Positions 1 through 7,287 of a stretch of 16,864 nt of DNA are shown one piece after another. A program made the position numbers and the translations under genes. Origin of the DNA: Bacillota bacterium (GTDB lineage: Bacteria; Bacillota; Clostridia; Christensenellales; UMGS416). Below the pieces are notes generated by a model, which saw nothing but the letters and a program-made list of their open reading frames with translations, ran no database searches and had not been told where the DNA came from. The stretch lies in the NCBI GenBank assembly GCA_023421955.1, contig JAEZSE010000025.1, forward strand, positions 1-16,864. The letters are read 5' to 3'. The stretch's first letter is position 1. Each line of letters opens with the position of its first letter.

Positions 1-432
1 CTTCACGACCACATTGAAACCGGTCACCTCTTCGATGGCGGCGCGGATCGCCTTTTCCACAGGGCGTGGCTGCGGCACATCAAGGTAGACCGCCATGGCC
101 TCCCCCTCACGCTCCCACAGCGCGCTCGCGACCAGCTCAGACAGATTGCCGTCCATTCGAACCGCCACTACGCTTCTCAGCGATTCCAGCGAGCAGACAT
201 CCTCCAGCCTGTCTGGATGCACACGCTCCAAGTCCACATCATCCAAGAACTCCAGCCGTTGGGCCAGCTCCCTGGCCATGCGGCTGTCATCCAATTCCAA
301 TGGTTTGGGTGCAGTATATACAAGCTTCCACCGGTTGGCGGAAGGGTCCAGCTTCACTTTTTTGATGCGGATGAACTCCCATTTGTCCGGGAACGTTTCC
401 TTCACGATGTCAGTGAGCGCGATATCGGCCAT
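1..432 (-). CDS. polC: DNA polymerase III PolC-type, N-terminal part (runs off the left edge)
   Basis: This is the replicative Gram-positive-type DNA polymerase III alpha subunit; only the first 144 codons are in the window. Translation on the minus strand from the ATG at 432 is open to base 1. It begins MADIALTDIVKETFPDKW and continues with an IRIKKVKLDP segment followed by WKLVYTAP, which fits the PolC N-terminal domain that precedes the OB-fold and exonuclease domains. The full protein is usually about 1,400 residues, so the catalytic regions lie outside. An AAGGGG ribosome binding site sits about 10 bases upstream of the ATG. polC is commonly the last gene of the rpsB-tsf-pyrH-frr-uppS-cdsA-dxr-rseP-ispG cluster in clostridia, which is its position here. 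The assignment rests on N-terminal sequence plus this synteny, not on any catalytic motif. Confidence 0.85.
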   Translation of the reverse strand, partial: MADIALTDIVKETFPDKWEFIRIKKVKLDPSANRWKLVYTAPKPLELDDSRMARELAQRLEFLDDVDLERVHPDRLEDVCSLESLRSVVAVRMDGNLSELVASALWEREGEAMAVYLDVPQPRPVEKAIRAAIEEVTGFNVVVK

Positions 433-524
433 TACAGTGCTTTCCCCTTGCGGATAATCATTGGTATCAGTTTGTAGTAGTATGTGAATAAACTAATGTT
501 TAAGATAAAATCCTGCTATTTCCT

Positions 525-548
525 GGGGCGGGTATGGAACCCCGCCCC
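525..548. repeat. GC-rich hairpin element, copy 1
   Basis: GGGGCGGG (525-532) and CCCGCCCC (541-548) form an 8-bp perfect stem around the loop tatggaac. Almost the same sequence recurs at 14176-14198, differing by one substitution and one extra C. Both copies are intergenic. It may be a dispersed REP-like palindrome; neither side has a U-tract long enough for a convincing intrinsic terminator. Confidence 0.65.
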
Positions 549-561
549 TCCCAAGAACCAG

Positions 562-680
562 AGAGAACGACCTCCCCACCCTCCCTTATGAAGGGGGGAT
601 GCCCTTCGCAGAGGGCAGGGGGGATTTCTTTCGGAATGGCCCATTGCAAAGCAATGCGATGAGAGCAGAGGAGGTTCTCT
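562..680. repeat. Repeat-like, structured intergenic element (possible MITE or dispersed repeat) between ispG and polC
   Basis: The outer ends are imperfect inverted repeats: AGAGAACGACCTCC (562-575) and GGAGGTTCTCT (670-680), matching over 11 bases with a 3-base bulge. Inside are a purine/pyrimidine-skewed stretch with two AGGGGGGAT-like blocks around the hairpin TGCCCT-tcgcag-AGGGCA (600-617) and a second perfect hairpin CATTGC-aaa-GCAATG (642-656). No open reading frame is convincing here. The architecture suggests a small non-autonomous mobile or dispersed repeat; copy number cannot be judged from this window, and no target duplication is evident. Confidence 0.45.
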
Positions 681-701
681 AAAGAAAGGAAAGATCGAGA
701 A

Positions 702-1754
702 CTATGTCATCTTCTCAATTGCGCCCATTAATGCATTCAACAGTTGATCCGGCGGCACCTTGTGCGGCAGCTGCCCTTTTACAAACAGCGCACCGCCCTC
801 CTGCCCTCCTGCAATGCCCACATCGGCCTCGCGGGCCTCGCCGGGTCCGTTCACCACGCAGCCCATTACGGCCACTTTGAGCGGTGTTTGAATATGCGCC
901 GTGCGTCGCTCCACCTCTCGCACCAGGCCCTCCACATCGATGCCGGTGCGGCCGCAGGTGGGGCATGCGATCACCTCAATGCCCCGCCGGCGCACACCAG
1001 CGGAACGGAGGATGGCGTATCCAGCGGGCACCTCAGGGATGGGGTCTCCGGTTAGCGACACCCGCAGGGTGTCACCCAACCCGTCCAATAACATAGCCCC
1101 TAGCCCAACTGCCGACTTGATGATTCCGGACTCACCACCACCGGCTTCGGTGATGCCCAGGTGCAGCGGATAATCGAGCACATTGGCCACCTCGCGGTAG
1201 GCCTCCAGGCTCATCAAAGTGTCAGATGCTTTCATGGAGAGCACGATGTCCTCAAACCCAAAGCCTTCCAACACCCTCGCCTGCCGTATGGCGCTCTGCG
1301 CCAACGCCGTAGCCGACACGCCAAAGCGCTGCAGCAATTCCTTTTCCAGTGACCCGGAGTTTACACCGATGCGGATGGGTACATGATGGGCTTTCGCGGC
1401 ATCCACGACCAGCTTCACCTTGTCATCGTCGCCGATGTTGCCGGGATTGATGCGCAGTTTGTCCGCCCCGTTTTCCACGGCCATCACGGCCAGCTTGGCG
1501 GAAAAGTGGATATCGGCCACCAACGGGATATGGATCCGATCACGGATCTTCCGGAACGCGTGAGCGCAAGCCTCGTCATAAACTGAAGAGCGCACGATCT
1601 CACAGCCGGCGGCCTCCAGCGCGTGGATCTGGGCAACAGTCGCATCCACATCGCGGGTGTCAGTGTTTGTCATCGACTGCACAGCCACCGGGTTGCCGCC
1701 GCCGATGGCGACGGTGCCGATGTTCACCACGCGGGTTTTCTCTCTCGTGATCAT
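702..1754 (-). CDS. ispG: 4-hydroxy-3-methylbut-2-en-1-yl diphosphate synthase (flavodoxin-type IspG)
   Basis: IspG converts 2-C-methyl-erythritol 2,4-cyclodiphosphate to HMBPP, the penultimate step of the MEP isoprenoid pathway, using a [4Fe-4S] cluster. The 350-residue product is the short bacterial form (TIM barrel plus C-terminal ferredoxin-like domain). Visible family signatures are VAVQSMTNTDT near the N-terminus, VADIHF, KLRINPGNIG, the cluster ligands in CPTCGRTGID, and CVVNGPGEA. The ATG at 1754 overlaps the rseP stop codon (ATGA), and this is preferred over an in-frame GTG at 1763. The overlap implies translational coupling with rseP. Together with dxr upstream it supplies isoprenoid precursors for UppS in the same cluster. 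Confidence 0.97.
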   Translation of the reverse strand: MITREKTRVVNIGTVAIGGGNPVAVQSMTNTDTRDVDATVAQIHALEAAGCEIVRSSVYDEACAHAFRKIRDRIHIPLVADIHFSAKLAVMAVENGADKLRINPGNIGDDDKVKLVVDAAKAHHVPIRIGVNSGSLEKELLQRFGVSATALAQSAIRQARVLEGFGFEDIVLSMKASDTLMSLEAYREVANVLDYPLHLGITEAGGGESGIIKSAVGLGAMLLDGLGDTLRVSLTGDPIPEVPAGYAILRSAGVRRRGIEVIACPTCGRTGIDVEGLVREVERRTAHIQTPLKVAVMGCVVNGPGEAREADVGIAGGQEGGALFVKGQLPHKVPPDQLLNALMGAIEKMT

Positions 1755-2800
1755 TGTATCCACCCAAACAGCTTTGCAAGGTCGCGGCCCACCAGGAAGA
1801 TTGACAGAATCGCAAACATCGCCAGGCCAATCATCGAAACAAGGCCTTCCTTGTTGGGAGATATCGGCTTTTTTCGTATTCCTTCAATGGCCAGGAAAAT
1901 GACCTTGGAACCATCCAGCGCAGGCAGCGGCAGCAGGTTGAACAAGCCCAGGTTGACGGAGAGCATGATGGCCATATCGATGAAGCTCTGCCAGCCATTG
2001 GCTTTTGCCTGCTCAGTCATAACCTGCACAATACCCACTGGGCTGGCGAAATTTTCCCCGCCTTTGCCCTGGGTAACCAGGTTGAATAGGAATTGTAGCA
2101 GCACCTTCACTGCGTTGACCATGATCTGGAAACTCATTTGAAGCGATTCCATAAACCCATACCGAACTGGTGGGCCTTGCTGGCCGATCGTGATACCAAT
2201 GACATAAGTCTTCTGGTCAGCCGCCAATACGGGCGTAATCACGACTGAGATTTCCTTGCCGTCGCGCTCCAACACCGCGTCAAATGGCGAACCTTGGGAT
2301 GCGTTGATCTCAGCCCTGATCTTGCTTAAGTCATCATTCACATCCACGCCACGTACCCGCAGGAACCGATCCCCCACCTGCACGCCGGCGGCTTGCGCAG
2401 GTGAGTCAGCGTTCACTGAACCCACATTGGGTAATACCGTTGGCAAGCCGATCACCATCAAGTAAAATACCGCCAGCACAAAAGCGGCCACAAAGTTCAT
2501 CAACGGTCCGCTCACCGTCACCACCAGGCGCTTCCAGACAGCAGCACTGTAGTAACTGGCAATGCCGTTTTCATCATCGCTGTCTGCAAATGCTACATAT
2601 CCGCCTAACGGGAATATACGCAGCGAATAGGTGATCCCGGTCTTCTCGCTTTTTCGACTCAGGATGCGTTTACCAAACCCGATGGCAAATTCCACCACCG
2701 GCACGCCGGTGAGCCTGGCAGCGGCGTAGTGGCCGATCTCATGCACCAGAATCAAAATTCCGATCAACAATACAGCTGTGATGATATAAACAACGGTCAT
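1751..2800 (-). CDS. rseP: RIP metalloprotease RseP (site-2 protease, M50 family)
   Basis: This is a membrane zinc metalloprotease of the site-2 protease family that cleaves transmembrane segments, typically of anti-sigma factors or, in Firmicutes, of signal-peptide remnants. The 349-residue product starts with a hydrophobic segment (about residues 4-20) carrying the HEIGH zinc motif at 20-24. FPLGGYV lies at 63-69, a single PDZ domain spans roughly 125-195, and the second active-site motif PLPALDG (291-297) supplies the third metal ligand Asp296. Further membrane segments lie near 92-116, 275-290 and 322-338. One PDZ domain is the usual Firmicute form, against two in E. coli. The start ATG at 2800 follows a weak AGG-type site and lies 43 bases after the dxr stop. 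Confidence 0.96.
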   Translation of the reverse strand: MTVVYIITAVLLIGILILVHEIGHYAAARLTGVPVVEFAIGFGKRILSRKSEKTGITYSLRIFPLGGYVAFADSDDENGIASYYSAAVWKRLVVTVSGPLMNFVAAFVLAVFYLMVIGLPTVLPNVGSVNADSPAQAAGVQVGDRFLRVRGVDVNDDLSKIRAEINASQGSPFDAVLERDGKEISVVITPVLAADQKTYVIGITIGQQGPPVRYGFMESLQMSFQIMVNAVKVLLQFLFNLVTQGKGGENFASPVGIVQVMTEQAKANGWQSFIDMAIMLSVNLGLFNLLPLPALDGSKVIFLAIEGIRKKPISPNKEGLVSMIGLAMFAILSIFLVGRDLAKLFGWIQ

Positions 2801-2843
2801 TCAAGAACCTGCCTTTCAAATTGCAGCTGAGGTGGTAGTCCGT

Positions 2844-3989
2844 TTATATAAGCTGCTCCCTTACTTCCCAATCCAGCGCAAGGATCTCGCCAAGGTTCCC
2901 GGAATCGAAACCCTGCGGCGCCATTTTCATGCCTTTTTCCACCAGATTTGGGATATCGTTAAAGGGTATGCCGCCCCGAATGAATTTATCCACAGCAACC
3001 TCATTGGCGGCGTTCAAAGCCACCGCTGCCCCACCGCCCCGCCGCAGCGCCTCATAGGCCAACTCAAGGCATGGGAAGGTTGCCTTGTCCGGATCAGTAA
3101 ATGTGAGCGATCCCACCTTGCGGATGTCCAGCGGTGCGGCAGGGCAGACCGTGCGCCGGGGGTAGGTGAGCGCATATTGTATCGGGATGCGCATGTCCGG
3201 CAGGCCAAGTTGTGCAAGCACCGAATTGTCCACCAATTCCACCATTGAGTGGATCACGCTCTGCCGGTGGACGACCACATCGATACGGTCCCACGGCATG
3301 CGGAACAGCCAATGGGCCTCAATGACCTCCAGGCCCTTGTTCATCAGGCTGGCCGAGTCAATCGTGATCTTGCTGCCCATCGACCAGTTAGGATGCTTCA
3401 ATGCCTGCTCCAGCGTCACGGTTTCCATCATTTCCTTTGTATATCCGTAGAACGGTCCGCCGGAGGCAGTCAGGATCACGCGTTTGACTTCATTGGGCGA
3501 GGCAAGCCCCTGCACACATTGGAATATGGCGGAGTGCTCGCTGTCCACTGGGTAAAGGTTTTTTCCGGTCTGTTCCAGGCAATGATAAACCAGCTGTCCG
3601 CCTGCCACCAGTGTTTCCTTATTGGCCAGCGCAATGTCAAGGCCAGCATGAATGCATTCCATCACTGCAGGCAAGCCGGCAATCCCCACAATGGCGACCA
3701 CCGCCATGTCTGCGTTGCCCTTCGCCATGCGGCAGAGCTCCAGAATTCCTTCCGCTCCTGCCAGAAGTATTGTGCATTCCGGCAGTTTGTCACGCAGCAC
3801 TTCCGCCGCGGTTGGATCTGCTATCGCCACAACTGATGGGCGAAACACCCACGCCTGCTCCAGCAAGCGGTCGGCATTGCTGTGGGCAGCCAGGCCCCAG
3901 ACCGAGAACTCACCGGGTGACTCGGCTGCCACACTCAACGTCTGCACGCCGATGGAGCCGGTGGAGCCCAGCACAAGAAGCTTTTTCAA
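2844..3989 (-). CDS. dxr: 1-deoxy-D-xylulose 5-phosphate reductoisomerase
   Basis: Dxr makes MEP from DXP with NADPH, the committed step of the non-mevalonate isoprenoid pathway. The 381-residue product has the NADPH-binding GSTGSIG loop at 8-14, ALANKETLVAGG around 120-131, the metal-binding PVDSEHSA at 147-154 (Asp149, Glu151), TASGGPF at 174-180, the flexible-loop NWSMG at 201-205, and NKGLEVIEAH with the third metal ligand Glu221. Length and motif order are typical. Translation starts at a TTG (3989), supported by AAGGAG seven bases upstream; no better ATG exists. It follows cdsA by 11 bases, so the two are co-transcribed. Confidence 0.97.
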   Translation of the reverse strand: MKKLLVLGSTGSIGVQTLSVAAESPGEFSVWGLAAHSNADRLLEQAWVFRPSVVAIADPTAAEVLRDKLPECTILLAGAEGILELCRMAKGNADMAVVAIVGIAGLPAVMECIHAGLDIALANKETLVAGGQLVYHCLEQTGKNLYPVDSEHSAIFQCVQGLASPNEVKRVILTASGGPFYGYTKEMMETVTLEQALKHPNWSMGSKITIDSASLMNKGLEVIEAHWLFRMPWDRIDVVVHRQSVIHSMVELVDNSVLAQLGLPDMRIPIQYALTYPRRTVCPAAPLDIRKVGSLTFTDPDKATFPCLELAYEALRRGGGAAVALNAANEVAVDKFIRGGIPFNDIPNLVEKGMKMAPQGFDSGNLGEILALDWEVREQLI

Positions 3990-4000
3990 CTGTCTTCTCC

Positions 4001-4885
4001 TTAAAAAAAGAAGAGTTCCAGATAACAGAACACCGCCACGCCGCCAAACAGGATGCTGTCCATACGATCCATGAAACCGCCATGGCCGGGCAGCAGCGAG
4101 CTGAAATCCTTGATGGCGGCGAAGCGCTTGATTGACGATGCCATCAGGTCTCCTGCTTGCGCCAGCACACTAATCATTATACCAAGCAACGGGTAGTGAA
4201 AAAAGGGCAATTTGGAAAAATACCCCGTGTCGATGCAGACCCACCCGCCAATGCTGACGATGAGCACCGCAAACAGCACAGCACCAATGGATCCCTCAAT
4301 GGTCTTCTTGGGGCTGATCTGTGGGGCCAGCTTGTGCTTTCCGAGAAAATGTCCGGCAAAATAGCCGCCGATGTCTGAGGCAATGGGGCCAACCACCGCA
4401 ATGGACAATGCCACACGAGAAAGGGCATCCAGCTCCACATGGGAAAACCGCTGCACGATCCGCCCGCCTTCGTGTGTGGTGATGTTTAACAGGCTCAGAT
4501 CATTGAGCATCAACAAAAACACAAAGAACCAGCAGGGATATATCATCGCGAAAACCGACACCAGCGTGTCTAAAAACCGCCGGCGGGGCAGCACAACCGA
4601 ATTGGCAATGAGGATGGCGCAAAACACCGTAAACAGGGCGACCACGCCGCCCAAACCTTTCCACAGAAACATGGGATACATGAGGATAGAAAAAGCGATG
4701 CCCGGCCAGATCCCAGGCCGGAACGAGGCAGCTCGCAGCGCGCCGAACATCTCAAGTTGGCAGATGAGCGCGAAGACAGTGACGGCTACGCCAAAGACCC
4801 ACCCCCGAAGCAGCACGACAGCCACAACCAAGGCGAAAAGCAGAATACCCACGAGGAACCGATCTCGCAGGTTCTTCAGCCACAT
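4001..4885 (-). CDS. cdsA: Phosphatidate cytidylyltransferase (CDP-diglyceride synthase)
   Basis: CdsA converts phosphatidic acid and CTP to CDP-diacylglycerol, the precursor of anionic membrane phospholipids. The 294-residue product is highly hydrophobic with about eight predicted membrane segments. It carries the family signature region in its C-terminal half: SDIGGYFAGHFLGKH, then SPKKTIEGSIGA, then GDLMASSIKR and the terminal GHGGFMDRMDS. The reading frame is open upstream to 5041, but that stretch overlaps uppS. The ATG at 4885 gives MWLKNLRDRF, a normal CdsA start, one base after the uppS stop. A ribosome binding site there is weak, consistent with translational coupling. Confidence 0.95.
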   Translation of the reverse strand: MWLKNLRDRFLVGILLFALVVAVVLLRGWVFGVAVTVFALICQLEMFGALRAASFRPGIWPGIAFSILMYPMFLWKGLGGVVALFTVFCAILIANSVVLPRRRFLDTLVSVFAMIYPCWFFVFLLMLNDLSLLNITTHEGGRIVQRFSHVELDALSRVALSIAVVGPIASDIGGYFAGHFLGKHKLAPQISPKKTIEGSIGAVLFAVLIVSIGGWVCIDTGYFSKLPFFHYPLLGIMISVLAQAGDLMASSIKRFAAIKDFSSLLPGHGGFMDRMDSILFGGVAVFCYLELFFF

Positions 4886-4886
4886 A

Positions 4887-5618
4887 CTACTTGACCCCGC
4901 CGAAACGCCTGTCTCTGGCCTGATACACCAACAGCGCCTTTCTATACTCATCGCGGTTGAAATCGGGCCAAAAGACCTCCGGCGCGAGAAATTCTGAGTA
5001 AGAACTTTGATACAGCAGGAAATTGCTGAGCCTGAATTCACCGCTTGTGCGGATGATCAAATCGGGATCGGGCAGGCCGGCGGTATAGAGTTTTGCAGAA
5101 AACGCTTCCTCATCGATGGCATCAATCGAAAGCTTGCCGGCAGCCACCTCTTCGGCCAGCAGACGAGCAGCCCGCACAATCTCGGCTCGGCTGCCGTAAT
5201 TGAGCGCGATATTCATCACGAGGCCAGTATTGTCTTGGGTGCGCTTCAGCGCCGTGTGCACGGCTTTGGTGATACGCCCGGAGATGGAATCCACATCCCC
5301 CATGAAGCGGATCCGTACTTCGTTGCGATCCAGCTCGTCAATCTCGCGCCCCAGAAACTCCACCAACAGGTCCATCAGCACCCGAACCTCTGCCTGTGGC
5401 CGCTTCCAGTTCTCTGTGGAAAACGCATATAAGGATAGCACTTCCACTCCAAGGTCGCTGCTGGCGCGCACGATCTCACGCAACGCTTCCACACCGGCCC
5501 GATGGCCGGCGGAGCGCAGCATGCCATGGCCAGCGGCCCAACGGCCGTTGCCATCCATGATGACGCCCACATGGCGGGGAACAATCTGCAAGCCCCATTC
5601 CTGGGCAAGTGGGGTCAT
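4887..5618 (-). CDS. uppS: Isoprenyl transferase (undecaprenyl diphosphate synthase)
   Basis: UppS is a cis-prenyltransferase that extends farnesyl diphosphate with isopentenyl diphosphate to undecaprenyl diphosphate, the lipid carrier of peptidoglycan precursors. The 243-residue product shows the diagnostic VIMDGNGRWA (catalytic Asp22), GHRAG at 38-42, SLYAFSTENWKRP, and the C-terminal RTSGEFRLSNFLL block with downstream FWPDF. The ATG at 5618 has AGGAGG six bases upstream and overlaps the stop of the preceding small gene (ATGA). Being between that gene and cdsA, it belongs to the same transcription unit. Confidence 0.97.
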   Translation of the reverse strand: MTPLAQEWGLQIVPRHVGVIMDGNGRWAAGHGMLRSAGHRAGVEALREIVRASSDLGVEVLSLYAFSTENWKRPQAEVRVLMDLLVEFLGREIDELDRNEVRIRFMGDVDSISGRITKAVHTALKRTQDNTGLVMNIALNYGSRAEIVRAARLLAEEVAAGKLSIDAIDEEAFSAKLYTAGLPDPDLIIRTSGEFRLSNFLLYQSSYSEFLAPEVFWPDFNRDEYRKALLVYQARDRRFGGVK

Positions 5619-5827
5619 TGAGTTCCTCCTGAAGGGGAGTCTATTTCTTTGAAGTGCGAAACGACCAACTCCACCCGGCCATCCGCTTCTTTCTGGCGGA
5701 TCACCCGGGCGATTCCCTCTCTGCGTCGGCCGGACACGATTACATCGACACTACCCAAGCCAGCGGCTTTGAGACGTGCAACGGCCTCCTGAGCAGGCAA
5801 GCCTAGCACGGACTGCACAGCTGTCAT
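5615..5827 (-). CDS. Small stand-alone PASTA-like domain protein
   Basis: This 70-residue product is not a gene I recognise by name. It has the pattern of one PASTA domain: VLGLPAQEAVARLKAAGL near the N-terminus (compare the G-x(3)-EA-x(3)-L-x(2)-AGL core), a central beta-rich segment, then RVIRQ and VELVVS near residues 41-56. PASTA domains normally sit outside the cell at the ends of Ser/Thr kinases and penicillin-binding proteins, but this one has no signal peptide or membrane segment and would be cytosolic. It starts at ATG 5827 overlapping the frr stop (ATGA) and ends overlapping the uppS start (ATGA), so it is translationally coupled on both sides, which argues that it is a real gene. 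The domain call is from pattern only; function unknown. Confidence 0.7.
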   Translation of the reverse strand: MTAVQSVLGLPAQEAVARLKAAGLGSVDVIVSGRRREGIARVIRQKEADGRVELVVSHFKEIDSPSGGTQ

Positions 5828-6384
5828 ACCTTGAGGATTTCCTTTTCCTTGTCCTTCAGCACATCCTCAACCATCTTGGTAAAACGGTCGGTGATTTTCT
5901 GCACCTCTTCTTCGCCACGCTTTAGTTCATCCTCAGTGAGTTCGCTGCTTTTCTGCAGCTTTTTCAGCTGGTCGTTGGCATCGCGGCGCACGTTGCGGAT
6001 GGCCACTTTGGCCTCCTCCCCGTGCTGGCTCACCGTCTTCACCAGCTGTTTGCGGCGCTCCTCGGTGAGCTCGGGGATGCCTAGACGGATGATCTTTCCG
6101 TCGTTCACCGGGTTGATGCCCAGCTCCGACGTGCGGATAGCCTTTTCAATAAGCGGGATCATTTTGGGATCCCAGGGGGAAACCACCAGCATTCTGGGCT
6201 CCGGCGCGGAAATGTTGGCCAGCTGGCCCACCGGTGTGGGCGTGCCGTAATAATCCAGCTTTATGTTGTCGAGCAACTGGGGGTTGGCCCGGCCTGCCCG
6301 GATGCTGTTCATCTCATGCTTCAAGACGGAAATCGTTTTTTCCATATGCTCCATGGCGTTTTGGATCACATCGCTGGCTGCCAT
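5824..6384 (-). CDS. frr: Ribosome recycling factor
   Basis: RRF works with EF-G to split post-termination ribosomes. The 186-residue product has the family layout: a long helical N-terminus with MNSIRAGRANP, the beta domain YYGTPTPVGQLANISAPEPR, the hinge and NDGKIIRLGIPELTEERRKQLVK, and a final helix ending KDKEKEILKV. Two ATGs lie close together at 6390 and 6384. AGGAGG is only two bases from the first but eight from the second, so MAASDV (6384) is preferred. The stop overlaps the start of the small PASTA-like gene. About 107 bases separate it from pyrH. Confidence 0.97.
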   Translation of the reverse strand: MAASDVIQNAMEHMEKTISVLKHEMNSIRAGRANPQLLDNIKLDYYGTPTPVGQLANISAPEPRMLVVSPWDPKMIPLIEKAIRTSELGINPVNDGKIIRLGIPELTEERRKQLVKTVSQHGEEAKVAIRNVRRDANDQLKKLQKSSELTEDELKRGEEEVQKITDRFTKMVEDVLKDKEKEILKV

Positions 6385-6491
6385 ATGCATTTCCTCCTGT
6401 TGGGCAATTTAGTACATTTTACAATATGGTTGTCGCTCCTGTCAAAGGGCATCCTCTGGCTAAGCTACTCGCTATCAGATTCAACCGAACA

Positions 6492-7211
6492 TCATTCGGA
6501 AACGCTGTCCACCAGCGTGCCGATCCGCTCGCCGAAAGCGGCTCGCATGATGTTTTCCGGCGGCTCCAGCCCAAAGACCAAAATCGGGATGTTGTTGTCC
6601 ATGCACAATGAAATGGCCGTAGTGTCCATCACCGCAAGCCCCCGATTGATCACTTCCAAATAGCTGATGTGATCCAGCTTCTTTGCGCCAGGCACCTTGC
6701 GGGGGTCGGCATCATACACGCCGTCAATGTTTTTTGCAAGCAGGATCGCATCGGCTTCAATTTCGGCTGCACGCAACGCAGCTGCAGTGTCGGTGGAGAA
6801 GAACGGGTTTCCAGTGCCGCAGCCAAAGATCACGATGCGGCCCTTTTCCAGATGACGCATTGCCCGTCTGCGGATATAGGGCTCGGCAAATTGCCGCATC
6901 TCAATAGCGGTTTGCACCCGAACTGAAGCACCCTGCCGCTCCAGAGAATCCTGCAAGCCCAGGGCATTGATCGTAGTTGCCAGCATGCCCATATGGTCGG
7001 CAGTGGTGCGGTCCATATTCGTGCCCTGCCGCCCGCGCCAGAAGTTGCCGGCACCCACCACAATACCAACCTCAACGCCGATTCGGCTCAACTCAATAAT
7101 GTGGCTGCTTACTCTATCCAGCGTCTCCGGGCAAATGCCAAAGCCAGTGTCACCTGCCAACGCTTCCCCGCTCAGCTTCAGCATCACGCGCTTATACTTC
7201 GATCCGCTCAT
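6492..7211 (-). CDS. pyrH: UMP kinase
   Basis: PyrH phosphorylates UMP to UDP and belongs to the amino acid kinase fold. It feeds pyrimidine nucleotide and UDP-sugar pools, including peptidoglycan precursors. The 239-residue product starts MSGSKYKRVMLKLSGEAL and shows GVVVGAGN-like GIVVGAGNFWRG, DHMGMLATTINALGLQD, the GTGNPFFSTDTAAALRA substrate loop and GVYDADPRK. The reading frame is open further upstream, but the ATG at 7211 has GGAGGG seven bases before it and gives the normal N-terminus. An intrinsic terminator lies just upstream (7246-7276), leaving only about 35 bases for any separate promoter. Confidence 0.97.
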   Translation of the reverse strand: MSGSKYKRVMLKLSGEALAGDTGFGICPETLDRVSSHIIELSRIGVEVGIVVGAGNFWRGRQGTNMDRTTADHMGMLATTINALGLQDSLERQGASVRVQTAIEMRQFAEPYIRRRAMRHLEKGRIVIFGCGTGNPFFSTDTAAALRAAEIEADAILLAKNIDGVYDADPRKVPGAKKLDHISYLEVINRGLAVMDTTAISLCMDNNIPILVFGLEPPENIMRAAFGERIGTLVDSVSE

Positions 7212-7245
7212 CGTATATCCCTCCAACCTAGTATTGTCCAAGTTC

Positions 7246-7276
7246 AAAAAAAAGGAACACCGTGCGGTGTTCCTTT
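7246..7276 (-). terminator. Rho-independent terminator after tsf
   Basis: Read on the minus strand, AAAGGAACACC and GGTGTTCCTTT form a perfect 11-bp stem with the tetraloop GCAC, followed by an unbroken run of eight T bases overlapping the stem base. It begins 12 bases after the tsf stop codon. It should end most rpsB-tsf transcripts before pyrH. Confidence 0.88.
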
Positions 7277-7287
7277 CGGTCATTGCC

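Noticed and set aside
95..457. 120-codon plus-strand open frame at the left edge
   Set aside because: The minus frame from 432 to 1 is fully open and reads as the PolC N-terminus with a good ribosome binding site; the plus frame is Ser-rich shadow.
3249..3836. 195-codon plus-strand open frame
   Set aside because: It is antisense to dxr, whose motifs are complete and certain.
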